A stretch of 64,000 bases of DNA from an uncultured bacterium (GCA_905215695.1 CAJMQN010000005.1:110710-174709); one strand, 5' to 3'; positions 26,436 through 35,377 are shown, counted from the stretch's first letter. Numbers and translations: made by a program. Notes: generated by a model not told the origin, from the letters alone.

Positions 26436-26648
26436 ATGTATCTGGAAAAATTTGTAGCCAACTTAAACGAATTGTTCCGGGCGAGCGGCGTTTCGAACGA
26501 GAAAGTCGCAAGCGCTACGGGGATTTCGAGGTCCGCGCTCGGGCACTGGAGAAACGGCGTGCGCGAACCCAAGCTCGAAGCGGTCTGTGCCCTCGCCGAT
26601 TACTTCGACGTTTCCCTCGATGAACTCGTCGGGAGAAGGGATTACTAA
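26436..26648 (+). CDS. Small XRE-family transcriptional regulator, probable leaderless mRNA
   Basis: 70 residues, almost only a helix-turn-helix of the Cro/CI type: SNEKVASATGISRSALGHWRNG (in pieces, about residues 20-41) is the DNA-binding unit, with a conserved KLEAVCALADYFDVSLDELVGRRDY tail (in pieces) typical of short stand-alone XRE proteins. No ribosome site precedes the ATG. The perfect inverted repeat over its promoter suggests autorepression. Its last codons form the first unit of an imperfect tandem repeat that runs to comEC. No toxin partner or phage gene is adjacent. Confidence 0.88.
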   Translation: MYLEKFVANLNELFRASGVSNEKVASATGISRSALGHWRNGVREPKLEAVCALADYFDVSLDELVGRRDY

Positions 26649-26760
26649 ATCCGTCGGGGGAAGGGCGAATCGCCGGACGAAGGGACGAAATTCCGGGGGA
26701 GGGTCGAAACTCTCCCGGGGAAGGGATTACGAAACTCGCCGGACGAAGGGATTACCAAAG
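26627..26760. repeat. Imperfect tandem repeat of about 20-25 bp, six units
   Basis: Units share a CGCCGGACGAAGGGATTACG-like core. The best copies of TCGCCGGACGAAGGG are at 26670-26684 and 26736-26750; GGGATTAC occurs at about 26638, 26723 and 26748. The first unit encodes the last residues (VGRRDY) of the XRE protein. A related TTCGCCGGACGA occurs at 45787-45798. Confidence 0.7.
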
Positions 26761-26764
26761 AAGT

Positions 26765-28885
26765 ATGCGACTCTTTCACATCAGAGGAACAGTCCTTGCC
26801 GGACTGTGGTTCATCATCGGAATAGGGCTCTGTTTCCTGTTCCGCTATCATCGGGCATTTTTCGGAGCGGCTGTCATATTGGCTGCTCTTTTTTTGCTTT
26901 GCCTTTGGTTCTTCTCGATGCGAGATGGCACACGCGGAAAAACGGCGGTCGTTCTGTCTCTGCTCGTCCTGTTGTGCGGTCTCGGGGCGGGGCGTTTTGC
27001 GCTCGCCTACCGGGAATACGCGCGTCTGCCAGGGATGGTCTCCGGGGAGATTTCGGGACGGGTCGCGAGCGTGAGCGGAAGGGGGGAGATTTTCCTCGAC
27101 AGGGTCACGGCGGACGGGAAAGAAGTTCCCGGGCGGGTGCGGTTTTGGTCCGAAGGCGTCCGGGTGTTCCGCGGAGAAGAGGAAATCGCCGAGGGAGAGA
27201 ACGGGGGAATTGCGGAGGGGGATATCCTCACCTTTTCGGGCAATTTGCGAAAGGAAAACCTTGACGGAAAGGGGTTTCGTCCCTCCGCCTGGCTCCGGGG
27301 CGTGCGCTATCTCGCCTACCCATCCGAGGTGCGGGCGGAGACGGGGACTCCCGGACTGTTCGGGGGCGTGCGCAAATATTTGCGCGAGCGGCTCTCCCTC
27401 GCGCTCAAGGGGGACAGCTACGCCGTGGGGCTTGCTCTGCTCGTCGGGGACACCGGAGAGATGGAGGAGCTCGACTACGAAAATTTCCGCGCGCTCGGGA
27501 TTCTGCACATCTTCGCCGTGTCGGGACTGCACTTTTCGGCGCTCTTTTACGCGCTCTTCCGGCTCTTCGGGTTCGCGAAGAAGTGGAGATTTCCCGTCCT
27601 CTTTCTCATTCTGCTCTTTTACGCGGGCGTGTGCGACTTCTCGCCTTCGGTACTGCGGGCATTCGTCATGATCTGCGTGTTCATGGGCGCGAAATTGCTC
27701 GGTAGGCGGTATGACCTGCTCTCGAGTCTGTTCTGCTCCGTACTCGTCGTGACGATGATTCACCCCTTTCACGCCTTTTCGCCCGGCTTTGTGCTCTCCT
27801 GTTCGGGCGTGCTCTCCATTGCGCTCCTGCAACCACTCTTTTTGCGGCTCTTCCGCTTTTTGCCGCGAAAGCTCCGAGAGGTTGTTTCGGTCTGCACTGC
27901 CGCGCAGCTCGGGCTTGTGCCCGTCGTTTCCTACTACTTCGGAACCTTTTATACGCTCGCGCTCGCCGTCAATATCCTGATTTTTCCCGTGGTGGGCGTC
28001 GCGTTTGTCCTGCTGTTTGCGATGTCCGTGTTTTTCCTGCCCTTTCCCGCGCTGTATTTTCTGTTTTCCGCGCCTCGGGTACTGCTTGAATTCCTGCTCC
28101 TTGTCTCGCGGCTCGGAGAAAGCGCGCCCGCGAGCCTGCTCTTCCGGGTCGGATTGGACGGGGTTTTCTTCGGGTTCGCGCTCTGTTGGGTCTGTTCGGA
28201 CTATGTGAACCTGCGCGCGGAGGCGAAGTGCGCCGCCTGCGGGATTCTTGCGGCGCTCTTTTTGGGCGCGCAGGGGCTGGGGCTTTGGCTGACGGGCGGG
28301 GACAGGGTGTATCTTTCGGCGGAGGGCGCGCTCTTCCGCGCGGGCGGGGAAACCGTCTTTGTGGACAGCGGCAGGGCGCAGGGCGAGGAACTTGCCGAAT
28401 TCTTTGCCGCGCGCCGAATCCTCAAGGTCGGGCTTTGGCTCACCCTCGACACGGAGGGCTTTCTCTCCCGCTTCGCGGGGGCGGCGGCGGAAGTCGAAAT
28501 CGGGAGCGTCTGCTTTGCCGACCGATTTTCCGCGGAGGAGTCGGGAATGCTCGTCTATGTCGAGCGGCACTTCGGCACGCAGGGAAAATTGCTCGACCTC
28601 GGCGCGTTCGGGGCGCAGGGCGGAATCTCCTACGCCTTCGCACGGACGGGCGGGATTCTTGTAAAAGCGGGCGGGTTGTCCTTCGGGTTTGCGCGAAAGG
28701 GCGGAGAGGAACGCGGGATTTCGGAACTGGGTGAAATCGACGCGCTGTACGCGACCGCTTGCGCGGACTACGGGACGGAACGGGTCTTTTGTTTCGGCAG
28801 GGGAGAAGAGAAACGCGGGCATGTGTCGCGGGAGCAGTTGCTCTTTCGGATAAAAAATGGTATAATGACGGAAACTCCCTATTGA
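26765..28885 (+). CDS. comEC: ComEC/Rec2-family DNA uptake channel protein
   Basis: 706 residues, polytopic membrane protein. Residues 1-75 hold two membrane segments, followed by the OB-like external domain (about 75-185) and the competence domain (about 215-480), recognisable by GDSYAVGLALLVGDTGEM, FAVSGLHFSALFYALF, and SVLRAFVMICVFMGAKLLGRRYD in pieces. The C-terminal part has the position and rough pattern of the metallo-hydrolase domain (FVDSGRAQGEEL) but the HxHxDH metal motif is replaced by TLDTEG, so nuclease activity is probably lost. Directly followed by holA, a common neighbour. It may retain DNA import or be a relict; no other com genes are here. Confidence 0.88.
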   Translation: MRLFHIRGTVLAGLWFIIGIGLCFLFRYHRAFFGAAVILAALFLLCLWFFSMRDGTRGKTAVVLSLLVLLCGLGAGRFALAYREYARLPGMVSGEISGRVASVSGRGEIFLDRVTADGKEVPGRVRFWSEGVRVFRGEEEIAEGENGGIAEGDILTFSGNLRKENLDGKGFRPSAWLRGVRYLAYPSEVRAETGTPGLFGGVRKYLRERLSLALKGDSYAVGLALLVGDTGEMEELDYENFRALGILHIFAVSGLHFSALFYALFRLFGFAKKWRFPVLFLILLFYAGVCDFSPSVLRAFVMICVFMGAKLLGRRYDLLSSLFCSVLVVTMIHPFHAFSPGFVLSCSGVLSIALLQPLFLRLFRFLPRKLREVVSVCTAAQLGLVPVVSYYFGTFYTLALAVNILIFPVVGVAFVLLFAMSVFFLPFPALYFLFSAPRVLLEFLLLVSRLGESAPASLLFRVGLDGVFFGFALCWVCSDYVNLRAEAKCAACGILAALFLGAQGLGLWLTGGDRVYLSAEGALFRAGGETVFVDSGRAQGEELAEFFAARRILKVGLWLTLDTEGFLSRFAGAAAEVEIGSVCFADRFSAEESGMLVYVERHFGTQGKLLDLGAFGAQGGISYAFARTGGILVKAGGLSFGFARKGGEERGISELGEIDALYATACADYGTERVFCFGRGEEKRGHVSREQLLFRIKNGIMTETPY
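28838..28866 (+). promoter_or_regulatory. Promoter of holA inside the end of comEC
   Basis: TTGCTC (28838-28843), 17-bp spacer, TATAAT (28861-28866). It lies within the last codons of comEC and about 60 bp before the holA start. Confidence 0.7.
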
Positions 28886-28927
28886 AGAGATATCAAAGCG
28901 GATTCTTTGCCGGGGGACGGAGGTTGC

Positions 28928-29893
28928 ATGAAATTCAAGGATTTGAAGGCGGCGCTCTCGAGAGAGGGCGCAAAGGACGTCTATCTTCTCGAGGGGGAGG
29001 ACGGCTGGCTGCTCTCGAGCGCGGAACGCCTCGTGCGCGCGAGCCTCAATCTGTCCTGCGAGGAGCTCAATTCCGTGCAGTTCTTCGGGGACGAAACGCC
29101 CTTTTCCGAGATTTGGAACGCATTGCAGGTTCTGCCCTTCCTCTCCGAAAAGCGGCTTGTGACCGTGCGGGAATGGTATCCGAAGGCGGCGGAGATTTCG
29201 GAGCTTGCGAAATTCTGCGCAAGTCCCGCCGAGGGGACCGTGCTCGTGATCTCCAACCGCAAGCCGAGCGCGGATCTTCGCAAAAAGCTCGCCTGCGAGG
29301 TCGTGGACTGCGGGAAGGAGTCCGAGGACGTTGTGGAGAGGTGGACTGCCGCGCTCTGCCGGAATTTCGGGCTGACGATGGACTATGACGCGGTTGCCGC
29401 GCTCTGCGCGTTCTGTCTCTACGACATGACGCGCATTGTCTCCGAACTCAAAAAGCTCGCGGACTTCTCGGGCGGGCGCAAGGTCACGCGGTGGGACGTC
29501 GAGGAAAACGTCTCCAAGGACGCCGAATATCAGGTCTATGAACTGACCGATTCCATTCAGAAGCGGGACGGGCGCTCCATGGCGATCCTCGAGGAACTTC
29601 TCGGGAAGAACGACGCGGGATACCTCGTGCTCGTCATCGGCGCGCTGTTTGCGAATTTTTCGCGCATGTACGCGGTCAAGACAGCCGGACTGTCCGCCGC
29701 CGAACTTGCCAAAAAGCTCAAGGTCAAGGAGTACGCCGTCAAGATGTCCGCCAAAAACGGGGCGAGATTTTCCGCCGAACAGGTTGCGCGGGCGATGGAG
29801 ATGATCAACGATACCGAATATCGATTCAAGAGCGGCGCGCTCGCCGCGGACATCGCCGTTCGGCAGATCGTCTTGAAACTGCTCACACTGTAA
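28928..29893 (+). CDS. holA: DNA polymerase III, delta subunit
   Basis: 321 residues. The subunit opens the beta clamp as part of the clamp loader. Typical features are KDVYLLEGEDGWLLSSAERL near the start in place of a functional Walker loop, the EISELAKFC and VLVISNRKPSADLRKKL segments of the AAA-like fold, and the C-terminal collar domain with YQVYELTDSIQKRDGRSM. The ATG at 28928 with GGAGG just upstream is preferred over an in-frame start 21 bp earlier. Lies after comEC, a frequent gene order. Confidence 0.9.
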   Translation: MKFKDLKAALSREGAKDVYLLEGEDGWLLSSAERLVRASLNLSCEELNSVQFFGDETPFSEIWNALQVLPFLSEKRLVTVREWYPKAAEISELAKFCASPAEGTVLVISNRKPSADLRKKLACEVVDCGKESEDVVERWTAALCRNFGLTMDYDAVAALCAFCLYDMTRIVSELKKLADFSGGRKVTRWDVEENVSKDAEYQVYELTDSIQKRDGRSMAILEELLGKNDAGYLVLVIGALFANFSRMYAVKTAGLSAAELAKKLKVKEYAVKMSAKNGARFSAEQVARAMEMINDTEYRFKSGALAADIAVRQIVLKLLTL

Positions 29894-29924
29894 CCGAACT
29901 TTATTTTTGAAGGAGTATGACGAT

Positions 29925-30476
29925 ATGATACAGGAAACCGCCGCGGGCGGGCGCTTTCGGGACAGGGTTCGGGCGTTGCCGACTTGGGTCTTTGTGCTCG
30001 CGCTCTATGCCGCGATTGCCGCCGCGCAGAGCTTTACTTCCCTCTCTTCGCTCGACCTCTTGGCGCAGATGATGGATTTGCAGATCGGCGTTCCCATGCA
30101 GATTTTTATGATTCTCTTCTCTTCCGCCGTCACGCTGGGAATCTATGAGGTCTTTGACCGCGTCGTCTATTTTGTGTTGCAGAGTTTCAGCCGCGGCGGA
30201 GTGCTCTGCGATAAGAAGAGCTTTTTAAAGGGCATCCGCATGTTTCAGGCGGCGCGGTTCGCGCTCGGGATTCCGATTGCGATTTTAAGCTTTTTCTATC
30301 CGCTTTGGCTTGTCCTCTTTTCCGCGGTCAATCTCGCCCTTACCCTCCTGTGCTATATCGGGCTCTATCTCTATATGGAGAGATTCTATCTTTCGCCTGC
30401 GGGCAAAAAGCGCGTTCTGCTCATCCTCATGGTGCCCGTCCTTCTCTATCTGCTGATTACGGGGGTGGCGCTGTGA
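29925..30476 (+). CDS. Unknown membrane protein, four or five membrane segments
   Basis: 183 residues with hydrophobic segments at about 20-40, 55-75, 105-130 and two more near the C-terminus. AAGGAG nine bases before the ATG at 29925 sets the start; a TTG start 18 bp upstream would overlap this site and is less likely. It overlaps the next gene, a secreted peptidase, by 4 bp (GTGA), so the two are coupled. It may recall Yip1-type membrane proteins in layout, but I do not recognise a motif. Confidence 0.7.
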   Translation: MIQETAAGGRFRDRVRALPTWVFVLALYAAIAAAQSFTSLSSLDLLAQMMDLQIGVPMQIFMILFSSAVTLGIYEVFDRVVYFVLQSFSRGGVLCDKKSFLKGIRMFQAARFALGIPIAILSFFYPLWLVLFSAVNLALTLLCYIGLYLYMERFYLSPAGKKRVLLILMVPVLLYLLITGVAL

Positions 30477-31666
30477 AAAAGAGATGTTTCTGCGCCGCGC
30501 TTGCGGCCGTTCTGACGATCTTTCCGCTCTGTCTTCCCGCTTCCGCGGAGACGGAACCGAGAGAGTTTGCCTATGAGGGCGCAGACCCCGTTTCCTATCT
30601 CGAGGAGTTTGTCACCGAGTGTCCCAAGCGCGAGGCGGGAACTTCGGGCGAGCTTGCCGCCGCCGAATTTCTTGCCCGAAAGTATGAGGAGTTCGGATTC
30701 CGCGCCTACGCGGAGGACGGGGAGATGATTCAGACCTTTACCTTCCGCTCCGTCAGCTCGCGGAATGTGCTCGCGGTCAAGCCCATGGAGGGGAAAGAAT
30801 TTTCCGACCCCGCAACCAAAATCGTGGTGCTCTCCGCGCACATGGACAACGCCGCCAAGGAGATGCCGGAGGGGTATCAGGGCGCCTATGACAACGGTTC
30901 GGGCGTGGCGACCCTGCTCGCCGTCGCGGAGAACCTCAAGGATATTGATCTGTCTTTCCACGTCCTCTTTGCGAACTTCGGCGCCGAGGAGCCGGGCATG
31001 TACGGCTCGCAGGCGTTTATGGAGGGATTCCTCGGCAGGGTGTCCCGCGTTCTGCTCGAGGTCAATTTCGACGTCGTGGGGGGAGGGGAGCACCTCTACC
31101 TCTATACGGACGAGGTCAAGTCCTCCTACGATACCTATATCCGCGGGATTGCCCAAGAACTCGGGGTTTCGATTGCGGACAATCCCAAAAATAAGAAGGT
31201 GCTGCTGTCCGGAATGGGGAAATTCCCCTATACGCACGTCGGCATGATGAGCGACAACAGTGTGTTTATGGCGCGCGGAGTGCTCTGCGCCTTCCTCTTC
31301 TCCTACGACTGGGGGAATCCCGCGCTCGGGATTACGGAGGGCAACGGCGCTAAGGTCATGCACTCGCCGGACGACAATCTTTCGCACCTCAACGCAAACT
31401 ACCGCCTGCACATGCGGAGCGCGTCGGCGCTCGTCTCCGAACTCTTAAAGGACGGGGAATTCATCAAAGAGATGACGAATATCGAGATGTGGGATTATTC
31501 CGCGCTGCTCTCGAGAGGACTTGCGCTCGGGCTCTATCTCGGACTCATTCTGCTCGGCGCGGTCTTTGTCGTGATCAAGTATTTCAGACTCAAAAATCCT
31601 CCTTCCGCGCCGCCCGACCCCGAAAAACCCGAAGAAAAGAGTAAAGTGTTCGACGACTTCGAGTAA
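30473..31666 (+). CDS. M28-family metallopeptidase, membrane-anchored
   Basis: 397 residues from a GTG start that overlaps the previous stop. A signal peptide (VKKRCFCAALAAVLTIF in pieces, cleavage near ASA) leads to the peptidase domain. The two-zinc ligands can be followed: His and Asp in SAHMDNA (about residue 123), Asp in GAYDNGSG, Glu-Glu in NFGAEEPGMYGS near 170, Asp in NFDVVGG near 198 and His in KVMHSPDDNL near 298. One membrane segment at about 350-372 and a charged tail follow, so the catalytic domain faces outward. Probably an aminopeptidase for peptide scavenging. Confidence 0.85.
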   Translation: MKKRCFCAALAAVLTIFPLCLPASAETEPREFAYEGADPVSYLEEFVTECPKREAGTSGELAAAEFLARKYEEFGFRAYAEDGEMIQTFTFRSVSSRNVLAVKPMEGKEFSDPATKIVVLSAHMDNAAKEMPEGYQGAYDNGSGVATLLAVAENLKDIDLSFHVLFANFGAEEPGMYGSQAFMEGFLGRVSRVLLEVNFDVVGGGEHLYLYTDEVKSSYDTYIRGIAQELGVSIADNPKNKKVLLSGMGKFPYTHVGMMSDNSVFMARGVLCAFLFSYDWGNPALGITEGNGAKVMHSPDDNLSHLNANYRLHMRSASALVSELLKDGEFIKEMTNIEMWDYSALLSRGLALGLYLGLILLGAVFVVIKYFRLKNPPSAPPDPEKPEEKSKVFDDFE

Positions 31667-31691
31667 AATTCGCGTATCTGCGTAAAATTAC

Positions 31692-31720
31692 TTTATTTTT
31701 GCGGACGAATAAGATACAAT
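31692..31720 (+). promoter_or_regulatory. Possible promoter of cdaA
   Basis: TTTATT (31692-31697), 17-bp spacer, TACAAT (31715-31720), 40 bp before the start codon. The -35 is weak. Confidence 0.4.
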
Positions 31721-31759
31721 AGGACAGGATATTTTTGAATTCGTTTCGGTGGGATATTT

Positions 31760-32593
31760 ATGAAGGATTATATCGAAAAGTTAAAATTGTTTTTTGAGAA
31801 TATCGGCGTGGTGCAGATCCTCGATTTCGTTCTCGTCGCGGCGGTCGTCACCGTTCTGTTTCTCTACCTCATCAAGATGAAGTACTACAAGCTGGTGTTT
31901 CTTCTCGGTGGGGTGTATATCGTGACCTTTTTGCTCGTGCTCTTCGACGTGCCCACCGCAAAATACGTGTTTTTGATTCTCTCGGTGTTCTCGCTGTTCT
32001 CCATTATTCTGCTCTTTGCAAACGAGATCAAGCGCGTGCTCTGGAAGAGCAAGGATACCTCCGAGCGCATCAACGCCAAGTACGACTGCACCGAAGAGGA
32101 GCTCCTCGCGACCGAAGCCGAAATCATCAAGGCGCTTCAGAATATGTCCAAAAACGACGTGGGGGCGCTGCTCGTCTTTACCGTCAAGGATTTGCCCCAC
32201 GCCGTCATCGACAGCGGTACGCGGTTGAACGCGCAGATTTCCTCACAGCTTTTGGAGAGTATTTTCAATACCAAAACCCCTCTGCACGACGGGGCGGTGG
32301 TTATCCTCGGAAACAAGATTATCGCGGCGGGCTGCTTTCTGCCCCTTTCGCAGCAACTGAATATCCCCAAGGAATTCGGGACGAGACACCGCGCGGCTAT
32401 CGGGATTACCGAAAACTATCCCGGGATGGTCGCGATTGTCGTTTCGGAGGAGACGGGTATCATCTCCATTGCGCAGAACGGCACGCTCAGGAGCTATGCC
32501 GACCATAAGATGCTCACCGATCAGCTCAACGATATTTACGGGATTACGCGGGTGTCGAGAGCAAACAATAAAAAGTTCTGGTGGAAAAAGTAA
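31760..32593 (+). CDS. cdaA: Diadenylate cyclase CdaA
   Basis: 277 residues; makes c-di-AMP from two ATP. Three membrane segments occupy about residues 18-95 and the DisA_N catalytic domain about 110-265. Both catalytic motifs are intact: DGA in LHDGAVVI near residue 176 and RHR in GTRHRAAIGI near 210. The usual following gene cdaR (YbbR domains) is missing; instead a 47-residue membrane peptide overlaps the stop by one base (TAATG). The messenger controls potassium, turgor and wall synthesis in Bacillota. Confidence 0.95.
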   Translation: MKDYIEKLKLFFENIGVVQILDFVLVAAVVTVLFLYLIKMKYYKLVFLLGGVYIVTFLLVLFDVPTAKYVFLILSVFSLFSIILLFANEIKRVLWKSKDTSERINAKYDCTEEELLATEAEIIKALQNMSKNDVGALLVFTVKDLPHAVIDSGTRLNAQISSQLLESIFNTKTPLHDGAVVILGNKIIAAGCFLPLSQQLNIPKEFGTRHRAAIGITENYPGMVAIVVSEETGIISIAQNGTLRSYADHKMLTDQLNDIYGITRVSRANNKKFWWKK

Positions 32594-32736
32594 TGAAGAA
32601 GGTCTATTTCGAGGAAGAAAACGCGGTTGTCCGACCCTTGAAACGGTTTGGACTCTGGCTCGTCAATGTGGGCGTATTCGTCCTTTTGGCGGCGGCTTCG
32701 GCGGTGGCGCTCTGCCTGACCGTCGCACTTTTGTAA
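32593..32736 (+). CDS. 47-residue single-span membrane peptide coupled to cdaA
   Basis: Begins on the last base of the cdaA stop codon (TAATG), so it is translated by re-initiation. The first 20 residues are charged and cytoplasm-like (MKKVYFEEENAVVRPLKRF), then one long hydrophobic segment covers about 21-47 (LWLVNVGVFVLLAAASAVAL in part). There is no ribosome site of its own. The codon pattern matches neighbouring genes. It takes the position normally held by cdaR and could regulate or anchor CdaA; this is inference from position only. Confidence 0.65.
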   Translation: MKKVYFEEENAVVRPLKRFGLWLVNVGVFVLLAAASAVALCLTVALL

Positions 32737-32741
32737 GCGCT

Positions 32742-33980
32742 ATGAAAAGTTGTATTTTTACTCCGGAAATTTTGCTGCCCGCTCCCGGCATCGATCTGAC
32801 GCGCTGGGCGGCGGTTGCCTGCGACCAATACACGAGCGAACCGGAATACTGGGAGGCGTTTGAAGCCTTCGTGGGGGACAAGCCTTCCGCGCTTCGGTGC
32901 ACCTTTCCGGAGGTTTGGCTCGGAAAGGGGGAGGCGGCGCGTATTCGGGCAATCAATGCCGCAATCGAAAGCTATATCGCGGACGGCGTTTTCAGGCGGC
33001 GCAGAGGCATGACCCTCGTCGAACGGCGGGTGAACGGAAAACGCAGGATCGGCGTCGTTCTGGCGGTCGATCTCGAGGCGTACAGTTTCCGGGCGGAGGA
33101 TCATGCGCTCATCCGCGCCACCGAGGGGACGATTCTCGAGAGAATTCCGCCCCGCGTCCGGATACGCGAACACGCGAAGGCGGAATTCCCGCATATTATG
33201 TTACTGGCGGACGACCGCGGAAACCGGATCATGGGAGGACATTACCGCGGGCGGGAGAGGCTGGAAAAAATTTACGATTTTGAGCTTTACGGGGAGGGCG
33301 GACACCTGACCGGGTGGTTTATCGAGGACACCGAACCCGTGATCCGCGCCTTTGAGAGCTTGCTCGCGCCCGAAGTTCTTCGGGAAAAATACGGGAGCGA
33401 GGAGAGGATTATCTTCGCGGTCGGGGACGGCAACCACAGCCTCGCCACGGCAAAGACGTGCTGGGAACAGGTCAAAGCCGGACTTTCGGAGAAGGAGCAA
33501 GAGACGCATCCTGCGCGCTTTGCGCTCTGCGAGGTCGTCAGTATCTACGACGAAGGGCTTGTGTTCGAGCCCATTCACCGCGTCGTGAAGGGCGTTGACA
33601 ACGAAAAATTTGCCGTCGGGCTCTCTTGCGCGCTGTCCGGCGAGGGGAGCGTCGAGGTGCTCCTTGCGGGTGGCAGAAAAACTTTGCCCGCGCCTTCGGA
33701 TACCGCCGCCTGCTACCGCGCGGTACAGGACTACATCGACGGGTTTTTGGAGGCGCATGGGGGAGAGGTAGATTACATACACGGAGCCGGTTCTCTTGCG
33801 AAAGTGGCGGAGAGCTGCGGCGGGACGGGAATCCTCATGCCCGCGCTCGACAAGTCCGACCTCTTCGGCTACGTCGCAACCCGCGGCGCGCTGCCGCGAA
33901 AGACCTTCAGCATGGGCGAGGCAAACGAAAAGCGGTTCTATCTCGAGGGGCGGCTCATCCGCCCGGACGTTTCGGTGTGA
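32742..33980 (+). CDS. DUF1015-family protein
   Basis: 412 residues. The opening FTPEILLPAPGIDLTRWAAVACDQYTSEPEYW in pieces and FAVGDGNHSLATAKTCWE near residue 228 are the signature of DUF1015. Related archaeal proteins include an ADP-dependent serine kinase, so small-molecule phosphorylation is possible, but the bacterial members have no settled role. The ATG at 32742 is 5 bp after the small membrane peptide; a much longer frame upstream runs antisense to nothing and through cdaA, so is not used. No clear ribosome site, which suggests coupling with upstream genes. Confidence 0.8.
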   Translation: MKSCIFTPEILLPAPGIDLTRWAAVACDQYTSEPEYWEAFEAFVGDKPSALRCTFPEVWLGKGEAARIRAINAAIESYIADGVFRRRRGMTLVERRVNGKRRIGVVLAVDLEAYSFRAEDHALIRATEGTILERIPPRVRIREHAKAEFPHIMLLADDRGNRIMGGHYRGRERLEKIYDFELYGEGGHLTGWFIEDTEPVIRAFESLLAPEVLREKYGSEERIIFAVGDGNHSLATAKTCWEQVKAGLSEKEQETHPARFALCEVVSIYDEGLVFEPIHRVVKGVDNEKFAVGLSCALSGEGSVEVLLAGGRKTLPAPSDTAACYRAVQDYIDGFLEAHGGEVDYIHGAGSLAKVAESCGGTGILMPALDKSDLFGYVATRGALPRKTFSMGEANEKRFYLEGRLIRPDVSV

Positions 33981-34004
33981 TTACAATTTTTTACGGAGTA
34001 TATT

Positions 34005-35324
34005 ATGGGTATCAAGGTATGTAAGTTTGGCGGAACTTCGATGGCGGACGGCGCCGCGATCGACAACGTCGCCGGGATTGTTCTGTCCGACTGCAAGAGA
34101 CGGTACGTCGTCGTTTCCGCGCCCGGAAAGCGCGCGAAAGAGGACGAAAAGGTCACCGACCTTCTGTACAAGTGCTGCGACGAGGTGCGCACGCTCGGCA
34201 ACTGCGACGAGAGTTTCGGGAAGATTCGGCAGAGGTTTGTCGAGATCGTCTCCTCGCTCGGGCTGAAGTTCGACATTGAAAAGGTGCTCGACGAGACGCA
34301 GGAAAAGATTGTAGCCCTAAAAGGGGACAGGGATTTTGCCGCGTCCCGCGGGGAGTATCTGAACGCGCGGATTATGGCGGCGAGGCTGGATTACGAGTTC
34401 GTGGACGCCGCGGAGATCGTCAAGTTCGACGTCGAGGGGAATTTCGACAGCGAATACACCAACGACCTGTGCAGAAAGCGGTTCGCGAAGGTCAAAAACG
34501 CGGTCGTACCCGGGTTCTACGGAAGTCTGCCGGACGGAAAAATCAAGACCTTCTCCCGGGGCGGTTCGGACATCACCGGAGCGATCGTCGCGCGCGCGGT
34601 CGAGGCGGAGCTCTACGAGAACTGGACGGATGTGGACGGGTTTATGACCTGCGACCCGAGAATCGTCGAGAATCCCAAGGTCATCGACGTGCTGTCCTAT
34701 AAGGAACTGCGCGAGCTTGCCTATATGGGCGCGAGCGTTCTGCACGCGGAGGCGATTTTTCCGGTCTCCACGAGCGGGATTCCCATCAATATCAAAAATA
34801 CCTTTCAGCCGTCGGCGAAAGGTACGATGATCGTGCCCCTTTCCAAGTACTTCGGGGCGAGCAATATCATCACCGGAATCGCTGGACTAAAAGATTTTTC
34901 GGTCATCTTTATCGACAAATCCATGATGAACAGCGAACTCGGGTTTGCGAGAAAGGTTTTGACCATTCTCGAGCACAACGGGATTTCCTTCGAGCACATG
35001 CCCACCGGAATCGACACGCTCTCCCTTGTCATCTCTTCCGATCAGCTGAAGGACGGCATGAAGGAGAAACTCGTCAACCGGATTACCGGAGCGTGCAGTC
35101 CCGACCATATCACCGTGGTCGAGGATATGGCGCTCATCGCGATTGTGGGACACGGCATGAAGGCAAAAAAAGGCACCGTCGCACGGCTCTGCAACGCCGT
35201 CGCGGGTGCCGGAATCAATATCCGCATGATCGATCAGGGCTCTTCCGAGCTCAATATCATCGTCGGCGTCGATAACGCGGACTACGAAAACGCAATCAAG
35301 GCGATTTATAAGGAATTCTTTTGA
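34005..35324 (+). CDS. lysC: Aspartate kinase
   Basis: 439 residues, monofunctional. Catalyses the first step of the Asp family (Lys, Thr, Met, and diaminopimelate for the wall). Kinase motifs: VCKFGGTSMADG at residues 4-15 and TFSRGGSDITGAIVA near 185; the FMTCDPRIV segment near 205 is also conserved. Two ACT domains fill about 300-439 (GFARKVLTILEHNGIS and KGTVARLCNAVAGAGINIRM, the latter the amino-acid-binding type), so feedback control is expected. GGAG precedes the ATG. Followed by a strong terminator. Confidence 0.94.
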   Translation: MGIKVCKFGGTSMADGAAIDNVAGIVLSDCKRRYVVVSAPGKRAKEDEKVTDLLYKCCDEVRTLGNCDESFGKIRQRFVEIVSSLGLKFDIEKVLDETQEKIVALKGDRDFAASRGEYLNARIMAARLDYEFVDAAEIVKFDVEGNFDSEYTNDLCRKRFAKVKNAVVPGFYGSLPDGKIKTFSRGGSDITGAIVARAVEAELYENWTDVDGFMTCDPRIVENPKVIDVLSYKELRELAYMGASVLHAEAIFPVSTSGIPINIKNTFQPSAKGTMIVPLSKYFGASNIITGIAGLKDFSVIFIDKSMMNSELGFARKVLTILEHNGISFEHMPTGIDTLSLVISSDQLKDGMKEKLVNRITGACSPDHITVVEDMALIAIVGHGMKAKKGTVARLCNAVAGAGINIRMIDQGSSELNIIVGVDNADYENAIKAIYKEFF

Positions 35325-35377
35325 TTTTCCGCGCGTGTTGCGGCGGCAAGGGCAGAATAGAGAGACGGAAAAAAAGA

